Shown in pieces: positions 20,934 to 31,266 of a DNA stretch of 64,000 bases (positions are counted from its first letter, which is position 1; every line of letters starts with the position of its first letter). The position numbers were made by a program, and so were the translations under genes. Origin of the DNA: Ornithodoros turicata (taxonomy: Eukaryota > Arthropoda > Arachnida > Ixodida > Argasidae); contig NC_088210.1 of NCBI RefSeq assembly GCF_037126465.1, positions 10,314,011-10,378,010 on the forward strand. Reading direction: 5' to 3'. The notes under the pieces were generated by a model. The model had not been told where the DNA came from and ran no database searches. It was given only the letters and a program-made list of their open reading frames with translations.

Positions 20934-23304
20934 TTGACGGAACGACTTCCACTACCGGGAAACGGGAATATTCGTCTACAAGCACCAGAAGGTACTTTCC
21001 ATTCGGAAATGGGCCTGCAAAGTCCATCGCAAGGTTTTCCCATGGCCCGTCAGGCAGTGGAGTTGGCTTTAGAGGATCGCGTTTTGGTCCATGTGTGACA
21101 GCTTGGCATGGAATGCAATTGCGCACTGCCTTTTCTACGAGGGTATCCATTTTGGGAAACCAAACGGACTCGCGGAGCAGTTGTTTAGTCTTCACCATGC
21201 CCATGTGTCCTTTGTGGGCAAGCTGAACTGCACGTTCCTGAAGACCTGAAGGGAGCAGTAACCTTGTGCCTCGCAGTATGAGACCTTGTGGCGTCACAGA
21301 CAGTTCAGTCTCTAGAGGCTTGTAGGGTTTGACGTGCGGCTTATTCCACAGATCGTGCCTCATAGAGGGGCATGCTTGAATTGCTTGTGTGAGTTCTTGA
21401 CACGTGGCATCGGCCAATGTTGCCTTAATGACTTCCTCGGTGTTTATTGCACGAGGTACTGCGATTCTTGACAGGAATAAGACATACTCGTCAGGTACCT
21501 TGCTGGTCCGAAACCTTGGGTTGGTTTGCCCTACAGGATGTCGGGACATGTAATCTGAAGGATTTTCTGATCCTTTCTGGTGTTGTACAATGAAGCTGTA
21601 CTGCTGAATTCGTAGACACAGTCGTTCAATCCTTGCAGATGGTCGCGAACTTGGATTTGTCAGAATATTCACAAGCGGTTTGTGGTCAGTGTGTAGCACA
21701 AAAGAGGTTCCGTAGAGGTAGATATTAAAGTGCTCTATGGCCCAGACCGCAGCAAGAGTCTCTTTCTCGATTTGCGAGTAGCGTTCCTCTGCCTCTGTAA
21801 GGCTACGGCTGGCATATGCCACTACATGAGTTCTGTCACCACCATCCTGCGCGAGGATGCCTCCTAATCCCTTTGGACCTGCATCAACTGTGAGATGGGT
21901 GGTTTTGTTCTGGTCGAAGTAGGCCAGGTTGCTGCTATGAGTGAGCACGTCCTTTAGCTGGTCCAGTGCTTTTTGATGCTCTGTTGTCCAGTTCCATGGT
22001 GTTTCCTTCTTTGTCAGGGAGCGTAAAGGCGCTGTTAGCTGGGCTAGGTTAGGAATGAACCTGCCACAGTAAGTGATCATTCCAAGAAGGCTTCTGACCT
22101 CAGACACATCTCTTGGAGGTGGCATATTTAGGAAGCCTTGTACCTTAGCAGGATCTGGTTTGATGCCTTTCTCTGAGAAGATATGTCCGAAGAATGTTAG
22201 CTCACGCTGGAAAAAGCTGCATTTTTTTGGACTCAGTGTGATTCCACAGTCGGTGAGGCGTTTCAGGGTAGCGTCAAGGGAGTCGTTGTGTTCTCTTTCG
22301 GTCTTGCCATATACCAGGATGTCGTCGCTGATGTTTATCACGCCGGGAATGCCCGCAAGTACTTGACGAACCGTATTTTGAAAAAGTTCGGCGGCTGCGT
22401 TTATTCCGAAGTTCAACCGCTTGTACCTGTAAAGTCCCATGTGAGTTGCGAACGTTGTGATATGACGACAGTCTTCCTTAAGTAGCAGCTGATGATAGCC
22501 GTCGTTTAGGTCTAGTTTAGAGAACATCATTGCACCGTTTAGGCAGGTAACGAGGTCTTCTAGTGTAGGTGAGGTGTGGCGTTCTCGTATAATAGCTTGG
22601 TTAGCGCGGCGCATGTCAACGCACTGACGCACTTGGTCAGGAGCGTGTGGCTTTGGAACCACGACTATGGGGGACACCCACGTTGTTGGACCCGTGGCTT
22701 TTTCAATAACATCTAGCTGTATCAGCCTGTCGATCTCCTTTTCTACTGCTTCACGAATGTGAAATGGAAGAGGACGTGCTTTCTGTGCGACTGGTGGAAC
22801 CGTAGGGTCGATGTGGAGCTGAACTTCAAATCCTCTTAACTCTCCAAGGCCAGTGAACAGTTTGGGGTACTTGCTTAGAATGTTTTCTTTGCTTGTCGCC
22901 ACGTTGTAAGCAATGGATATGAGCCCAAGTGCTTCAGCCAACCGAAAACAAAGCAATGACTCACTAGGCGTTGCTGTGACAAGGACGGTATGATCGTGGA
23001 GCTTTTTCTTAGCTGTAGCGTAAACATCTGCCGTGGAGGCTGCATCGGGTCGTGTTTCTACTTCGGAGGATTGAGTTACGGCTGTACCTGGGTGCGGCTC
23101 CAGCGAGGTGTATACGTCATATCCGTCATCCCCAATGTAATGTAGAAGCAGTGCTTTCTTTTGGGCTGGACTTGTGATATTGAGACCAACGAGTAGATTT
23201 TCAAATCGATTTATCCAGCGCTGCCAACGGTCCCCAATAGTAGTGTGATCCGAAGAAAGGTCAAACGGAGGAAATGCCGGTAAGGCAGCGGGTACGACCG
23301 CCAT
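20839..23304 (-). CDS. pol: Gag-pol fusion: gag start, RT, RNase H, integrase start
   Basis: 821 codons. Residues 1-100 are a gag N-terminus (FPPFDLSSD...RWQRWINRFENLLVGLNI). At about residue 125 the sequence passes straight into the protease-RT linker (LAEALGLISIAYNV); zinc knuckle and protease DTG are gone, in frame. RT has CVDMRRANQAI, LDLNDGYHQL and an ISDD catalytic box (SURL/mag-type elements often have I-x-DD here). RNase H has VDAGPKGLGGIL and HTDHKPL. The integrase zinc end (CIPCQAV) and first Asp (AMDFAGPFPNG) are present. The true frame is lost at a 19-bp duplication (20915-20952), so the last ~30 residues are not integrase. Confidence 0.92.
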   Translation of the reverse strand: MAVVPAALPAFPPFDLSSDHTTIGDRWQRWINRFENLLVGLNITSPAQKKALLLHYIGDDGYDVYTSLEPHPGTAVTQSSEVETRPDAASTADVYATAKKKLHDHTVLVTATPSESLLCFRLAEALGLISIAYNVATSKENILSKYPKLFTGLGELRGFEVQLHIDPTVPPVAQKARPLPFHIREAVEKEIDRLIQLDVIEKATGPTTWVSPIVVVPKPHAPDQVRQCVDMRRANQAIIRERHTSPTLEDLVTCLNGAMMFSKLDLNDGYHQLLLKEDCRHITTFATHMGLYRYKRLNFGINAAAELFQNTVRQVLAGIPGVINISDDILVYGKTEREHNDSLDATLKRLTDCGITLSPKKCSFFQRELTFFGHIFSEKGIKPDPAKVQGFLNMPPPRDVSEVRSLLGMITYCGRFIPNLAQLTAPLRSLTKKETPWNWTTEHQKALDQLKDVLTHSSNLAYFDQNKTTHLTVDAGPKGLGGILAQDGGDRTHVVAYASRSLTEAEERYSQIEKETLAAVWAIEHFNIYLYGTSFVLHTDHKPLVNILTNPSSRPSARIERLCLRIQQYSFIVQHQKGSENPSDYMSRHPVGQTNPRFRTSKVPDEYVLFLSRIAVPRAINTEEVIKATLADATCQELTQAIQACPSMRHDLWNKPHVKPYKPLETELSVTPQGLILRGTRLLLPSGLQERAVQLAHKGHMGMVKTKQLLRESVWFPKMDTLVEKAVRNCIPCQAVTHGPKRDPLKPTPLPDGPWENLAMDFAGPFPNGKYLLVLVDEYSRFPVVEVVPSSGSRSVNRSVINHSSAKKDSVTIRHPEANKN

Positions 23305-23418
23305 GTTGAATGCTCGTTGCTCACCTCTTGTGTTCTCGGTAGCACCTCAGGAGTCAGTGGCTTGGTGACATCTGTGCTGTACGAGGAGTTGCGCGCATCG
23401 CTCGAATATGCCCGAAGG

Positions 23419-23436
23419 AGTTCGCACTCGTCGCCA
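23419..23436 (-). other. Likely primer-binding site
   Basis: On the minus strand TGGCGACGAGTGCGAAC starts 5 bp after the 5' LTR. TGG is the expected start of a tRNA primer site. I cannot name the tRNA. Confidence 0.55.
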
Positions 23437-23441
23437 GTTGT

Positions 23442-23603
23442 TGTGTTGCTTGGTATACGATGAGAAGCACGCACCGTCAGATTCACGGTATACTCTTTAT
23501 TCCGCCATCTTGATAATCCTCCCTGGTTGCCAGCACAACAATCGGGGCAGGTTGTATGGACGTGGATCATACAGTGACATAATAGCACAGGTAATATATG
23601 ACA
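23442..23603 (-). repeat. 5' LTR of the inserted gypsy
   Basis: Same 162 bp as 19778-19939. Confidence 0.93.
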
Positions 23604-23608
23604 GATGT

Positions 23609-24130
23609 GATAAAAAGCTGCTTCGAAAAAGAAGAGCTGCCCAATGATTCTATTATCACAGCATTTCAATACGTCGTAGAGATGGTCGTATTCAGAGATA
23701 TGGTGCAAACTACGGAATCTACAATAGTTATAAAAATATTTGCACGTCAACATCGGAACGGCCACTCGGATTAATGGTGGGGTTTTTGAAGTTTGCTAAC
23801 GAAGAATTGATATACACTAGACCAGATGTAATTGTAATCATTGCAATGGGCATTGCATTAATCAAGAAGGCAATGAGATCAAATTATCATATATAAGCAG
23901 TCTATATCGCACGAATCGTTGCGGATTTGTTGCATTTTCATCTAACAATTGAAATGGAAAGTACGTAAAAAATCTTAGCACGTGATATGTTCCAATACAG
24001 CGTCTGAACGATTACTTTCTTCACAAGTTCTTGCAATGATGTCGAATGAGCAGAAGTTCAATACTGTCGTACAAGGTCCAATGTATCATCACTTGTTAAA
24101 CTCAACGAACATATCAATTGCGGTGGACCA
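23609..24130 (+). repeat. Giant inverted repeat 1, left arm (inner part)
   Basis: Continues the left arm past the gypsy. It is the reverse complement of 25458-25985 with scattered differences, for example AAAGCTGCTTCGAAAAAGAAG at 23614 against CTTCTTTTTCGAAGCAGCTTT near 25950. The match ends at GCGGTG (about 24126). Confidence 0.88.
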
Positions 24131-24394
24131 CTGGACGATTTTCATCTAATAGTCTCTTGTACGCCATTCGAGAATCTTCATACAAAGAAAGAAAACATCA
24201 ATAAGAGACTGTGCAAGTTCGTCGCAACAAGGCGCATGTTACTGAAACAATCCAAACGGCGAGAACGTATCGCCTGCATTCGCTGGATTCAAGAGGCCAA
24301 TAATAAGACTAAACTTTATAATGAATTCTCATTTAATCAATCAAGACAACAAACGAAAACTTCAGAGTTTGTAATAGGACAACTGTATAATTAA
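24050..24394 (+). other. Open frame of unknown function, no clear start
   Basis: 114 codons open from 24050 to TAA at 24392. There is no early Met. The C-terminal half is basic (FVATRRMLLKQSKRRERIACIR), which can occur in DNA-binding proteins but also by chance. It starts in the inner left arm and runs into the central spacer. I recognise no family. Confidence 0.25.
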
Positions 24395-25457
24395 TAATAA
24401 ATTATAAGCATAAAATAATAAGTAATAAGCAAGTGTATAACTAAATACTAAATGTAATCTTTCCCATCAATGTAATCAATTCTACGCATTGCCACGGAAA
24501 CAGCTTATATTTAGTATGGCTAGATTGAACACAATGATTGCTAAGGAGACGAATATTCCACACTATACGGCCAAGGACCCTCACATGGAATCAGCGGTGA
24601 CAATCAGAGGTTTTACACGACTACACTCTATACAACATCATCATCCGAAGGATAGAATTGCAGGAGAAGAAATCGCTAATTGAAATATAGAGGCATGTTA
24701 TATCAACCTTCGTTTACAAAAAAGGAACACAAATATTCAACGAAAGCTTATCACATTTTGTGAACTAGATTGCACAGTGTATATATTTCTAAAACAGTTG
24801 GAGAGCCGACAAAAAAAAAACAGAATACATTAACAAATAATGCGATGCAAATGAAGGATTTTACACGCATGACGAGCAGGCGGAGTCTACAATATTAATC
24901 CTGGTAACACACGGCACACAAACGCAATGAGATTTTCGGAGGATCGAATCACACAAGTGTCATCAGAAATGTTTGACAACTATACAGTGAGGATGAGCAC
25001 TATGCATAAACATGATCGAAGGTACATAACCTTAATTATAATAAGCAAATGTTCCTTTTGTATAAGTAATCAGTGTAAACAGCACAGGTCACACGTAAGT
25101 GTAGGTCCAATTCACAAAATGTACCCGAGGTTTCATGTAGCCATACTGAAAAAGCTGTCACCATATTTCTAGTGTCATAGCACACACGCACTACAAATGG
25201 AAAGGATATACTTTAATTGTATAAGTTTTTGCTCATAATGAGGTAAAACGCAAACTCATCATTAAAGATCATTTTCTTATTTAACTTTTCAAAGTCAAAA
25301 CTGCAGGAAAGAATGTGAAAGAGAGAGAAAGTGCCCCTTTCCATAGATTAAAGGACGTGCGGTTTCTTCGCTTGGAGAGATAGAGTGTGTGTTGCCCCCA
25401 CCAGGTTCTAGTAGCAAAGATAGCTGGATAGATTGTATTATTTTCGCCTCACGCGTC
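24395..25457. other. AT-rich centre of inverted repeat 1, no gene
   Basis: Unique between the two arms. Small ORFs (for example 24489-24683 and 24927-25172) show no domain. No terminal repeats inside. Confidence 0.5.
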
Positions 25458-26820
25458 ACCGCGATTGATATGTTCGTTGAGTTTCAGCAAGTGATGATAC
25501 ATTAGACCTTGTACTGCAGTGTAGAACTTCTGCTCATTCGACGTCATTGCAAGAACTGGTAGAAGAAAATGATTGTTTAGACGCTGTAGTGGAGCATGTC
25601 ACGTGATAAGATTCTTTATGTACTTTGCATTTCAATGGTTAGGTGTAATTTCAACAAATCCGCAACGAATCGTGCGATATAGACTGCTTGTATATATGAT
25701 AATTTCATCTCATTGCTTTCTTGATTAATGCAATGCCCATTGCAATGATTACAATTACATCCGGTCTAGTGTATTTCAATTCTTCGTTAGCAAACTTCAA
25801 AAACCCCACCATTAATCCGAGTGGCCGTTCCGATGTTGACGTGCAAATATTTTTATAACTATTGTAGATTCCGTAATCTGTACCATATCTCTGAATACGA
25901 CCATGTCTAGGACGTATTGAAAATGCTGTGGTAATAGAATTATTGGGCAGCTTCTTTTTCGAAGCAGCTTTTCATCACGTCCTCCCATGACCTATGGTAG
26001 CGAGTACAAAGTCCGTCTATCTGTTCGCTGAAACTCCCTTGTTTGTTCTGTTTTCTAGTGTGCTGCTTCACTTAATTAAATCATATTTGTGTTCACTTTA
26101 TTGATTAAAAATTTATCACGTTATGTGGTTTAGGATGTATTTAAGATCCCGCTGTGAGAATTATGAAAAATGATTTACAAAAAGATTCGATGTGTAAGGA
26201 AAAACGTGTGCTTCCATTGTCTGTCTTGTGTACAAAGACCACACTATAGAGTCCGCCCCTCCCTATCTTGACTTGGGTGTGTTGGGGAGAGTTTATGGCC
26301 TTCAACTACATTGTGTACCAAGACCACGGAGAATTCCCCTACTCACTGCGGGCGTAACCTTGCCGAAAGTGTGTGGGAATTTTATGGTTAGCGGCTTCCC
26401 TCTCACTTTATTGTTCGAATGCACTAGCGGGTCCTCAATGATGAACACAAGTTTCTGTGATGTATTGTTTAGAAAGTGTTTGCCTGAATCAATTACTGCT
26501 TTGTCTTTGTCTCAGATGATCACTCGATTGATATTAATAAAAATATTCTATGAGTTGGGAAGGTATTTTTGAGTTGTGCCTGTTGATTTCATCTGTAGAA
26601 TACTCTTACATTAATTTGAATATCAGATGTGTTGTTTGTTTGTGGCTTCTGCGTGTAGAAGTTACTGTTGCAAAGTTATCGGAAACAATGCTGGAATTAA
26701 ATTTGTTTCTCGTTTTTGAATAAGTATTGTTTCTAACATTGAATAAACTTGACTTTCTCTTTTTGTTTCAGATGTTCACTCGATTGATATTTTGTAAGTT
26801 GCGAATTATGTATATATGAT
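25458..26820 (-). repeat. Giant inverted repeat 1, right arm
   Basis: Reverse complement of 18822-19772 plus 23609-24130, without the gypsy insertion. The arms differ by substitutions and small indels, so this is an old duplication rather than a collapsed assembly copy. The outer end is at the (AT)n tract at 26816. Confidence 0.88.
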
Positions 26821-26844
26821 ATATATATATATATATATATATAT
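26816..26844. repeat. (AT)n microsatellite
   Basis: Uninterrupted AT run at the outer edge of the right arm. A second AT run lies at 27049-27069, just after the ribozyme-like motif. Confidence 0.9.
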
Positions 26845-26957
26845 GCTATTTTTCTTCATTTAATACTTTACTGGCTTCGCACTGGGCTTTCAGAGGTGAG
26901 TCACTCACCCTGACGGGAGGACATCACGTTCCACGTGACCTTCCGACGCCACTCGCT

Positions 26958-27038
26958 CAAACGTCGCCCACCTACGCATTGCTGATGAAGGCCCAATAAG
27001 GCCGAAACAGCTGTGCAATGCTGGTGTGGCGACGTTTG
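26958..27038 (+). ncRNA. Type I hammerhead-ribozyme-like motif
   Basis: Core CTGATGA (26982-26988) and GAAAC (27004-27008) are intact. Stem II is GGCC/GGCC (26990-26993 with 27000-27003) with a 6-nt loop. Stem I has an inner 6-bp helix GCATTG/CAATGC (26976-26981 with 27016-27021) and an outer 11-bp helix CAAACGTCGCC/GGCGACGTTTG (26958-26968 with 27028-27038) separated by an internal loop. Stem III is a palindromic CAGCTG, as in the minimal hammerheads of Penelope-like elements, which can work as dimers. The base at the cleavage position (27015) is G where C, A or U is needed, so cleavage is probably lost. No Penelope-like ORF is nearby. Confidence 0.72.
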
Positions 27039-27069
27039 GGACTTATAAACATATATATATATATATATA

Positions 27070-28296
27070 CCTTGTTCACTCTGCGTTGCGTAATCGTTTG
27101 CAACTCAGCGTGTCAGGGCGCCTCCCACTCACCGCCGTGCGCGGGCTGTGGGAAGTTATATGGCTGTGCGTGTTTCGTTCAAACATCAAGACTGATCAAA
27201 ACTGCTGAATGCGGACAAGCCATGCAACGCACCAGCAGCTAGCGCCTAAGTAATCATATGCTTCCTTCCGGTTTGCAATCGTGAAGGTAAAAAAAAAAAA
27301 AAAATCTGAGCTGCAGGGATATACAACTGACGCGATACACTGTTGTACTCCGAGCTTATTTTGTTCTTGGAGGTATATGCTGGGTACACTAACTTTGACT
27401 TGCGCGGCACCGTGCGAGTGCACAGAATTCTGTGTCAGCGTAGAAATGTGGAAATATGGACCCCTCCCTGGCTGATGCGAGTTCCGCGGCCACGCACCGA
27501 TTTCACACGCCTCAGTTGGTATGCCATTTTTTCACACATGATTTTCGTGAATGCGCCCTCGCACCATTTCTTTAATGTTTCAACATTCACCAGGCAATTT
27601 TCACAACATTGCAGTACAGGCCTGTTAACAGTGACGAGTCAGACATGCATGCAGGCGCAGATTCGGAGGCATGTCTGCCGCAGTCACTTACAGGAGGCTC
27701 CCCCAGTGTGTCAGTCTTGTAAATATATTACGGTGACCACACCTGATAACATATACAATGCAAATTTCAGATCAAGAATAGAGTTCAAGTGGGGAACCGG
27801 CACCTCCAACACCTGTTCTGCCTTTGTGCCCTGTCGAGAATGTGCAAACCCCACGGACTGGAAAAGAGAAGGTATGTGGAGGTTGTGGATTCCAAACAAC
27901 AAACTTTCAGCGTTTTAGAGTCCACTGCATAAGAGCTGCACCCACTCCAGCACACGGTATTTTGCTTGCCCCTATATTGTCACACCAGCATAAGGTATGC
28001 GAAACGTTATAAGGAACATGTATAGCTACGTGCTCTTTCAATCAAACAACACTACATTGTCCTAAACACACCGGAAGCTGTGTCGAAGATGAACCGTTGG
28101 ACACTGCTATACTCTAGAGGCATCCGGGAGCTCATATGTATAGCAACAGACTACTGCTCGCATTCTTCATCTGCAGATGGTTTGCCTATAGCAGCACTGT
28201 AGACCTTCTCTGAAATCTTTGTCGCACGCTGGAAGAAAACCATCGTTCCACGAGAAAGGGCATTGATACCGTGATTGAGTATGTGTGCAACCTCAT
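27070..28296. other. No gene recognised
   Basis: The longest ORF is 27343-27918 (+, 191 codons) with several Cys/His but no known pattern. A GAAG/GTATGT donor-like site lies near 27871. TATTGTCACACCAGC near 27973 also occurs at about 18595 in the third 504-bp unit, hinting at a shared origin of the flanks of inverted repeat 1. Confidence 0.4.
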
Positions 28297-28680
28297 GACA
28301 AGAAAACTTAGCAAAAGAAACATATCAGATATATAGGAGTAGTGCACTTGTAAACAGGAAAATCATGCAGATAGTCATGAATTTCTCTAATAGTCCCACG
28401 AGTTCCCTGACATGCTGTCACCGGCTGGCGTACAAGGAGTCAGAGCTCCAAGGCCAGTCACAGGTTTCTTCTCTGACGCAACAAATAGTGCGGCATTTGT
28501 TCCAAGTGCTGACTATAATGCTGGACAGGTACTTCTGTCCAGCTGTGCCTTCCAGTGCACCTGTGGAACGTCTGTTCAGTATTGCGGGCAATGTTGTGCA
28601 GAGGAAGAGGGCAAAGGTGTCAGACGATCATTTTGAAATGCAATTGCTACTGCGGGCAAAGAAAGTGTACGCTTAAAACA
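28297..28680 (+). pseudogene. hAT transposase C-terminal relic
   Basis: The frame near the end reads a hAT dimerisation domain: VPSSAPVERLFSIAGNV, KRAKVSDDHFEMQLLLRAKK, then a stop. The preceding ~230 bp matches the 504-bp tandem units at 17200-18690. The RNase-H-fold catalytic part is not visible, so this is only the 3' end of a transposase gene. Confidence 0.8.
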
Positions 28681-28689
28681 CAAGACTGC

Positions 28690-28860
28690 CTTATTTGCGA
28701 GAGGTACTCGAGTATCTTAATTGTATTTCAAATACTTTTTGAAGTATTTTGTACTCTATCTTAATTACTTTAATTTTCACGTATTTATACTCTATCTTAA
28801 TTACATTCCAACGTTAGTATTTATTATCTTATCTTGAATACATTTTTGAGTATCTTGTAC
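28690..28860 (+). repeat. hAT-like subterminal repeats
   Basis: Repeated GAGTATCTTAATT / ACTCTATCTTAATTAC / GTATTT motifs follow the transposase stop. Such repeats are common near hAT element ends. The exact terminus is not defined. Confidence 0.5.
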
Positions 28861-31258
28861 ATGTCTGCCTCTGATGAGCATTGATTGCTTGGGTGACCTG
28901 GAGTGCATTGTTGAACAGTACGGTCAGATGTATGTTGAATGTCATCGTACGCATTTCTGTGGCATTTATCATATATCCAAATTGCCACAAAAAGGCGTAC
29001 GCCCACATCTCTTCGGACCAGAAGCGATAACCCTACCATTTTTGGCAATGGTTGGCGCACAGCGTGCTATGCGGTGAAGTTCTCTTTTTAGAGTGTGGTT
29101 GGCTAGGAGCGTGCTATGTGGGGAAGTTCTGTTTCCATATTCAAAAACATTTGAGATCACGCGAACTATTTTGGAGCGCAGATGGGGAAACGTTGCTTCG
29201 GCGCCCAAAAGGTTTCACCTCATTCGTTCAGTTGGGAATGATGGTGTCTCATTCGTTCACATTGAGCCAATTCATTCAATTGGCTTCGCATTCCCTGTAT
29301 TGGTGAAGTATCTCATTAAATCAATTGGAAGTCAGCGTTTCTCACTGATACTCATTAACCAATTCCTCGAATTGGTTCCTTATTCACTGTGCGCGGCCTT
29401 CGCCACACAACATGGTGGAACATGTTGTCGCGAAGGCCGCTCCCCTGCAAAACTCAATCCCCTCAATGAGAAATACTTCTCTTATGCACATTGAATGAAT
29501 TGGTCGTCTTATTTCACATTGAATCTCATTGCAACTGCGGGAGAATTCATTGAGATCATGCCTCTTATTTTCAGCAGAAAAGAAACTCCCTCGAAAAACG
29601 TCCAACAGAAAGAACACTTCCCATTGGTCCCGAAGCGAAGGCGGTGGTTCCCTGTCATGGTGGCGGATGGCGGTGGTGAAAACGGGCGGCTTTTCAGGGC
29701 GTGGAAGGGGATTTGTATGTTAATAAATGCAACTTTACACCGGAACCAATGAAGAGTATGAACAGCTGGGACGAATCGTAAACTCGTAAACAGGATTGCG
29801 GTCGTGCCGTTGGATGGGCAAGGCAGTGCGCATTTATCGCCATAATGACAGTCACTTGCCAGTTGCGATAAAGATATTTCGCGCCGGACGAAAAAGGGGC
29901 GGCTGTTAAAGGAATTGTAAAGCGAATTTCAACGCAGGGGTGCTAGATTCGTCAAAGCACAAATAAGTTCAAAAGATGACGTCGTGCGGGGAGGAGTTGG
30001 GTCATTCCATGGGGAATGGTCCAAGGTTGTCAATCGCCCATCACCAATATTTTTTAAAAAAATAGGGTGTGTGGGGGACACTGTCAGATTAATCGTACCG
30101 AATGTCCCAACTCGAAATATTGATTCCTTGTGTTTTTAGAGCACCTCAGAGTTTGCGCCAGGCGAGAAGACCATACCACAGGTTTTCGTCTTCTTTTCGC
30201 GCGTGCTTGCTTCTATATACGAACCAATGTGGTTTTATGTCATCCGAGGATTATGCAGCATAAGTTAAGCAGGGCATGCGAAATAACTCTCTCGCTCGCC
30301 CTCTAAAGTCGGACCCAAATGTCGCCGTTTGTGCAACTTTTGTGATTTTATTCCGCGTTCCCTGCTTACCTTGTTGGAAAAGTAGGTACGGCTCCCTGTT
30401 TACTAGCACATGGGGAACGCTAACAAAAATTTTCGCATGTCTGGGATATACACTTGTTGTGTGAGAACCGTTGGAAAGTGACACACATCAAAACTTTGCA
30501 TTTTACAGAAGAAGATTTCGGAATGTGGCAGACCACTTAAAAATCGCCGACCTACGTCATTTGATAGCACAATGCTTCAGCTACAACATATCAAAAATCT
30601 GGAGAATAACTTTTTGACAAACGCGAGAAATGAATTTTTTTCTCGGCCATGGTTTGCCTGGCATTGGGCGCGGACAAGGCACCCTTCCAGGCACATACTG
30701 GTCTGACGCGTTGCTAAGCAGAGACCCTTTAACAGGTTAGTTTTATATGCTTGGTACTACTGTCTTCCTGGGTTTTTCGACGGTTCGTCTTTTATGTACA
30801 CTTGTGACGCATATACTTCCGCGTCACACTAAAAGAGGAAAAAAGTTAAACCACGAGGTGTCCTGCCCAAAACACGCCCTGTTGAAAATAAACGCTCACC
30901 ACCGCTATTGTTTGTCTTAGGCCCCTTGCATACCGGGAAAGATTTCCTCTCAGAAGAAAACGCGATTCTGCCCTCAGAAATTGGTTCGAAGTGGTGAAAC
31001 TTCCTTGTCCCAGGCAATGCAATGCAGCGGCTGTGTCTTTTGGCAAGGATGGTCCTTTCTGCTGCAACTTCGTCCTTTGATACCCACAGGCAATTTATGC
31101 TCAGCGCGTCCTTTGGCCACACATACAAGTCCCTTGGTGTTAGGATCTACCCCTCCTGTGGCCGCTGGAGACTGGCTTTTGCAGCGAGCCTTTTAACAGT
31201 TCCTCCTACTCCGTCGCACGGCACCTTGCCGTGTGATGTGGCGTACAAGTTCCAGCAA
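28861..31258. other. No gene; some palindromic DNA
   Basis: No ORF with a known domain. 29050-29130 carries a short duplication (GCGTGCTATG.GG.GAAGTTCT twice). 29220-29560 is rich in CATTGA/CAATTGG words, with a 20-bp hairpin at about 29392-29441. Confidence 0.45.
29392..29441. repeat. Hairpin, about 20-bp arms
   Basis: GCGGCCTTCGCCACACAACATG and CATGTTGTCGCGAAGGCCGC fold back with a short loop and a small mismatch. Confidence 0.7.
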
Positions 31259-31266
31259 GCGCTAAG

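Larger units (their letters stand above)
19778..23603 (-). mobile_element. Gypsy element inserted in the inverted repeat
   Basis: 3826 bp on the minus strand with 162-bp LTRs (19778-19939 and 23442-23603, nearly identical) and a 5-bp target duplication GATGT (19773-19777 and 23604-23608). The uninterrupted site exists in the right arm near 25980, as GGGAGGACGTGATG. It is recent. Gag is fused to pol by an internal deletion (no zinc knuckle or protease), and a 19-bp duplication breaks the integrase, so it is non-autonomous. Confidence 0.94.

Noticed and set aside
18822..26820. Inverted repeat as an assembly artefact
   Set aside because: The arms carry many independent differences and only one has the gypsy insertion; long reads would still be the final proof.
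26958..27038. Active self-cleaving ribozyme
   Set aside because: G at the cleavage position violates N-U-H; kept only as a ribozyme-like motif.
27343..27918. 191-codon ORF as a Cys-rich gene
   Set aside because: Cys and His do not follow any pattern I know; no support from a second copy or splice logic.
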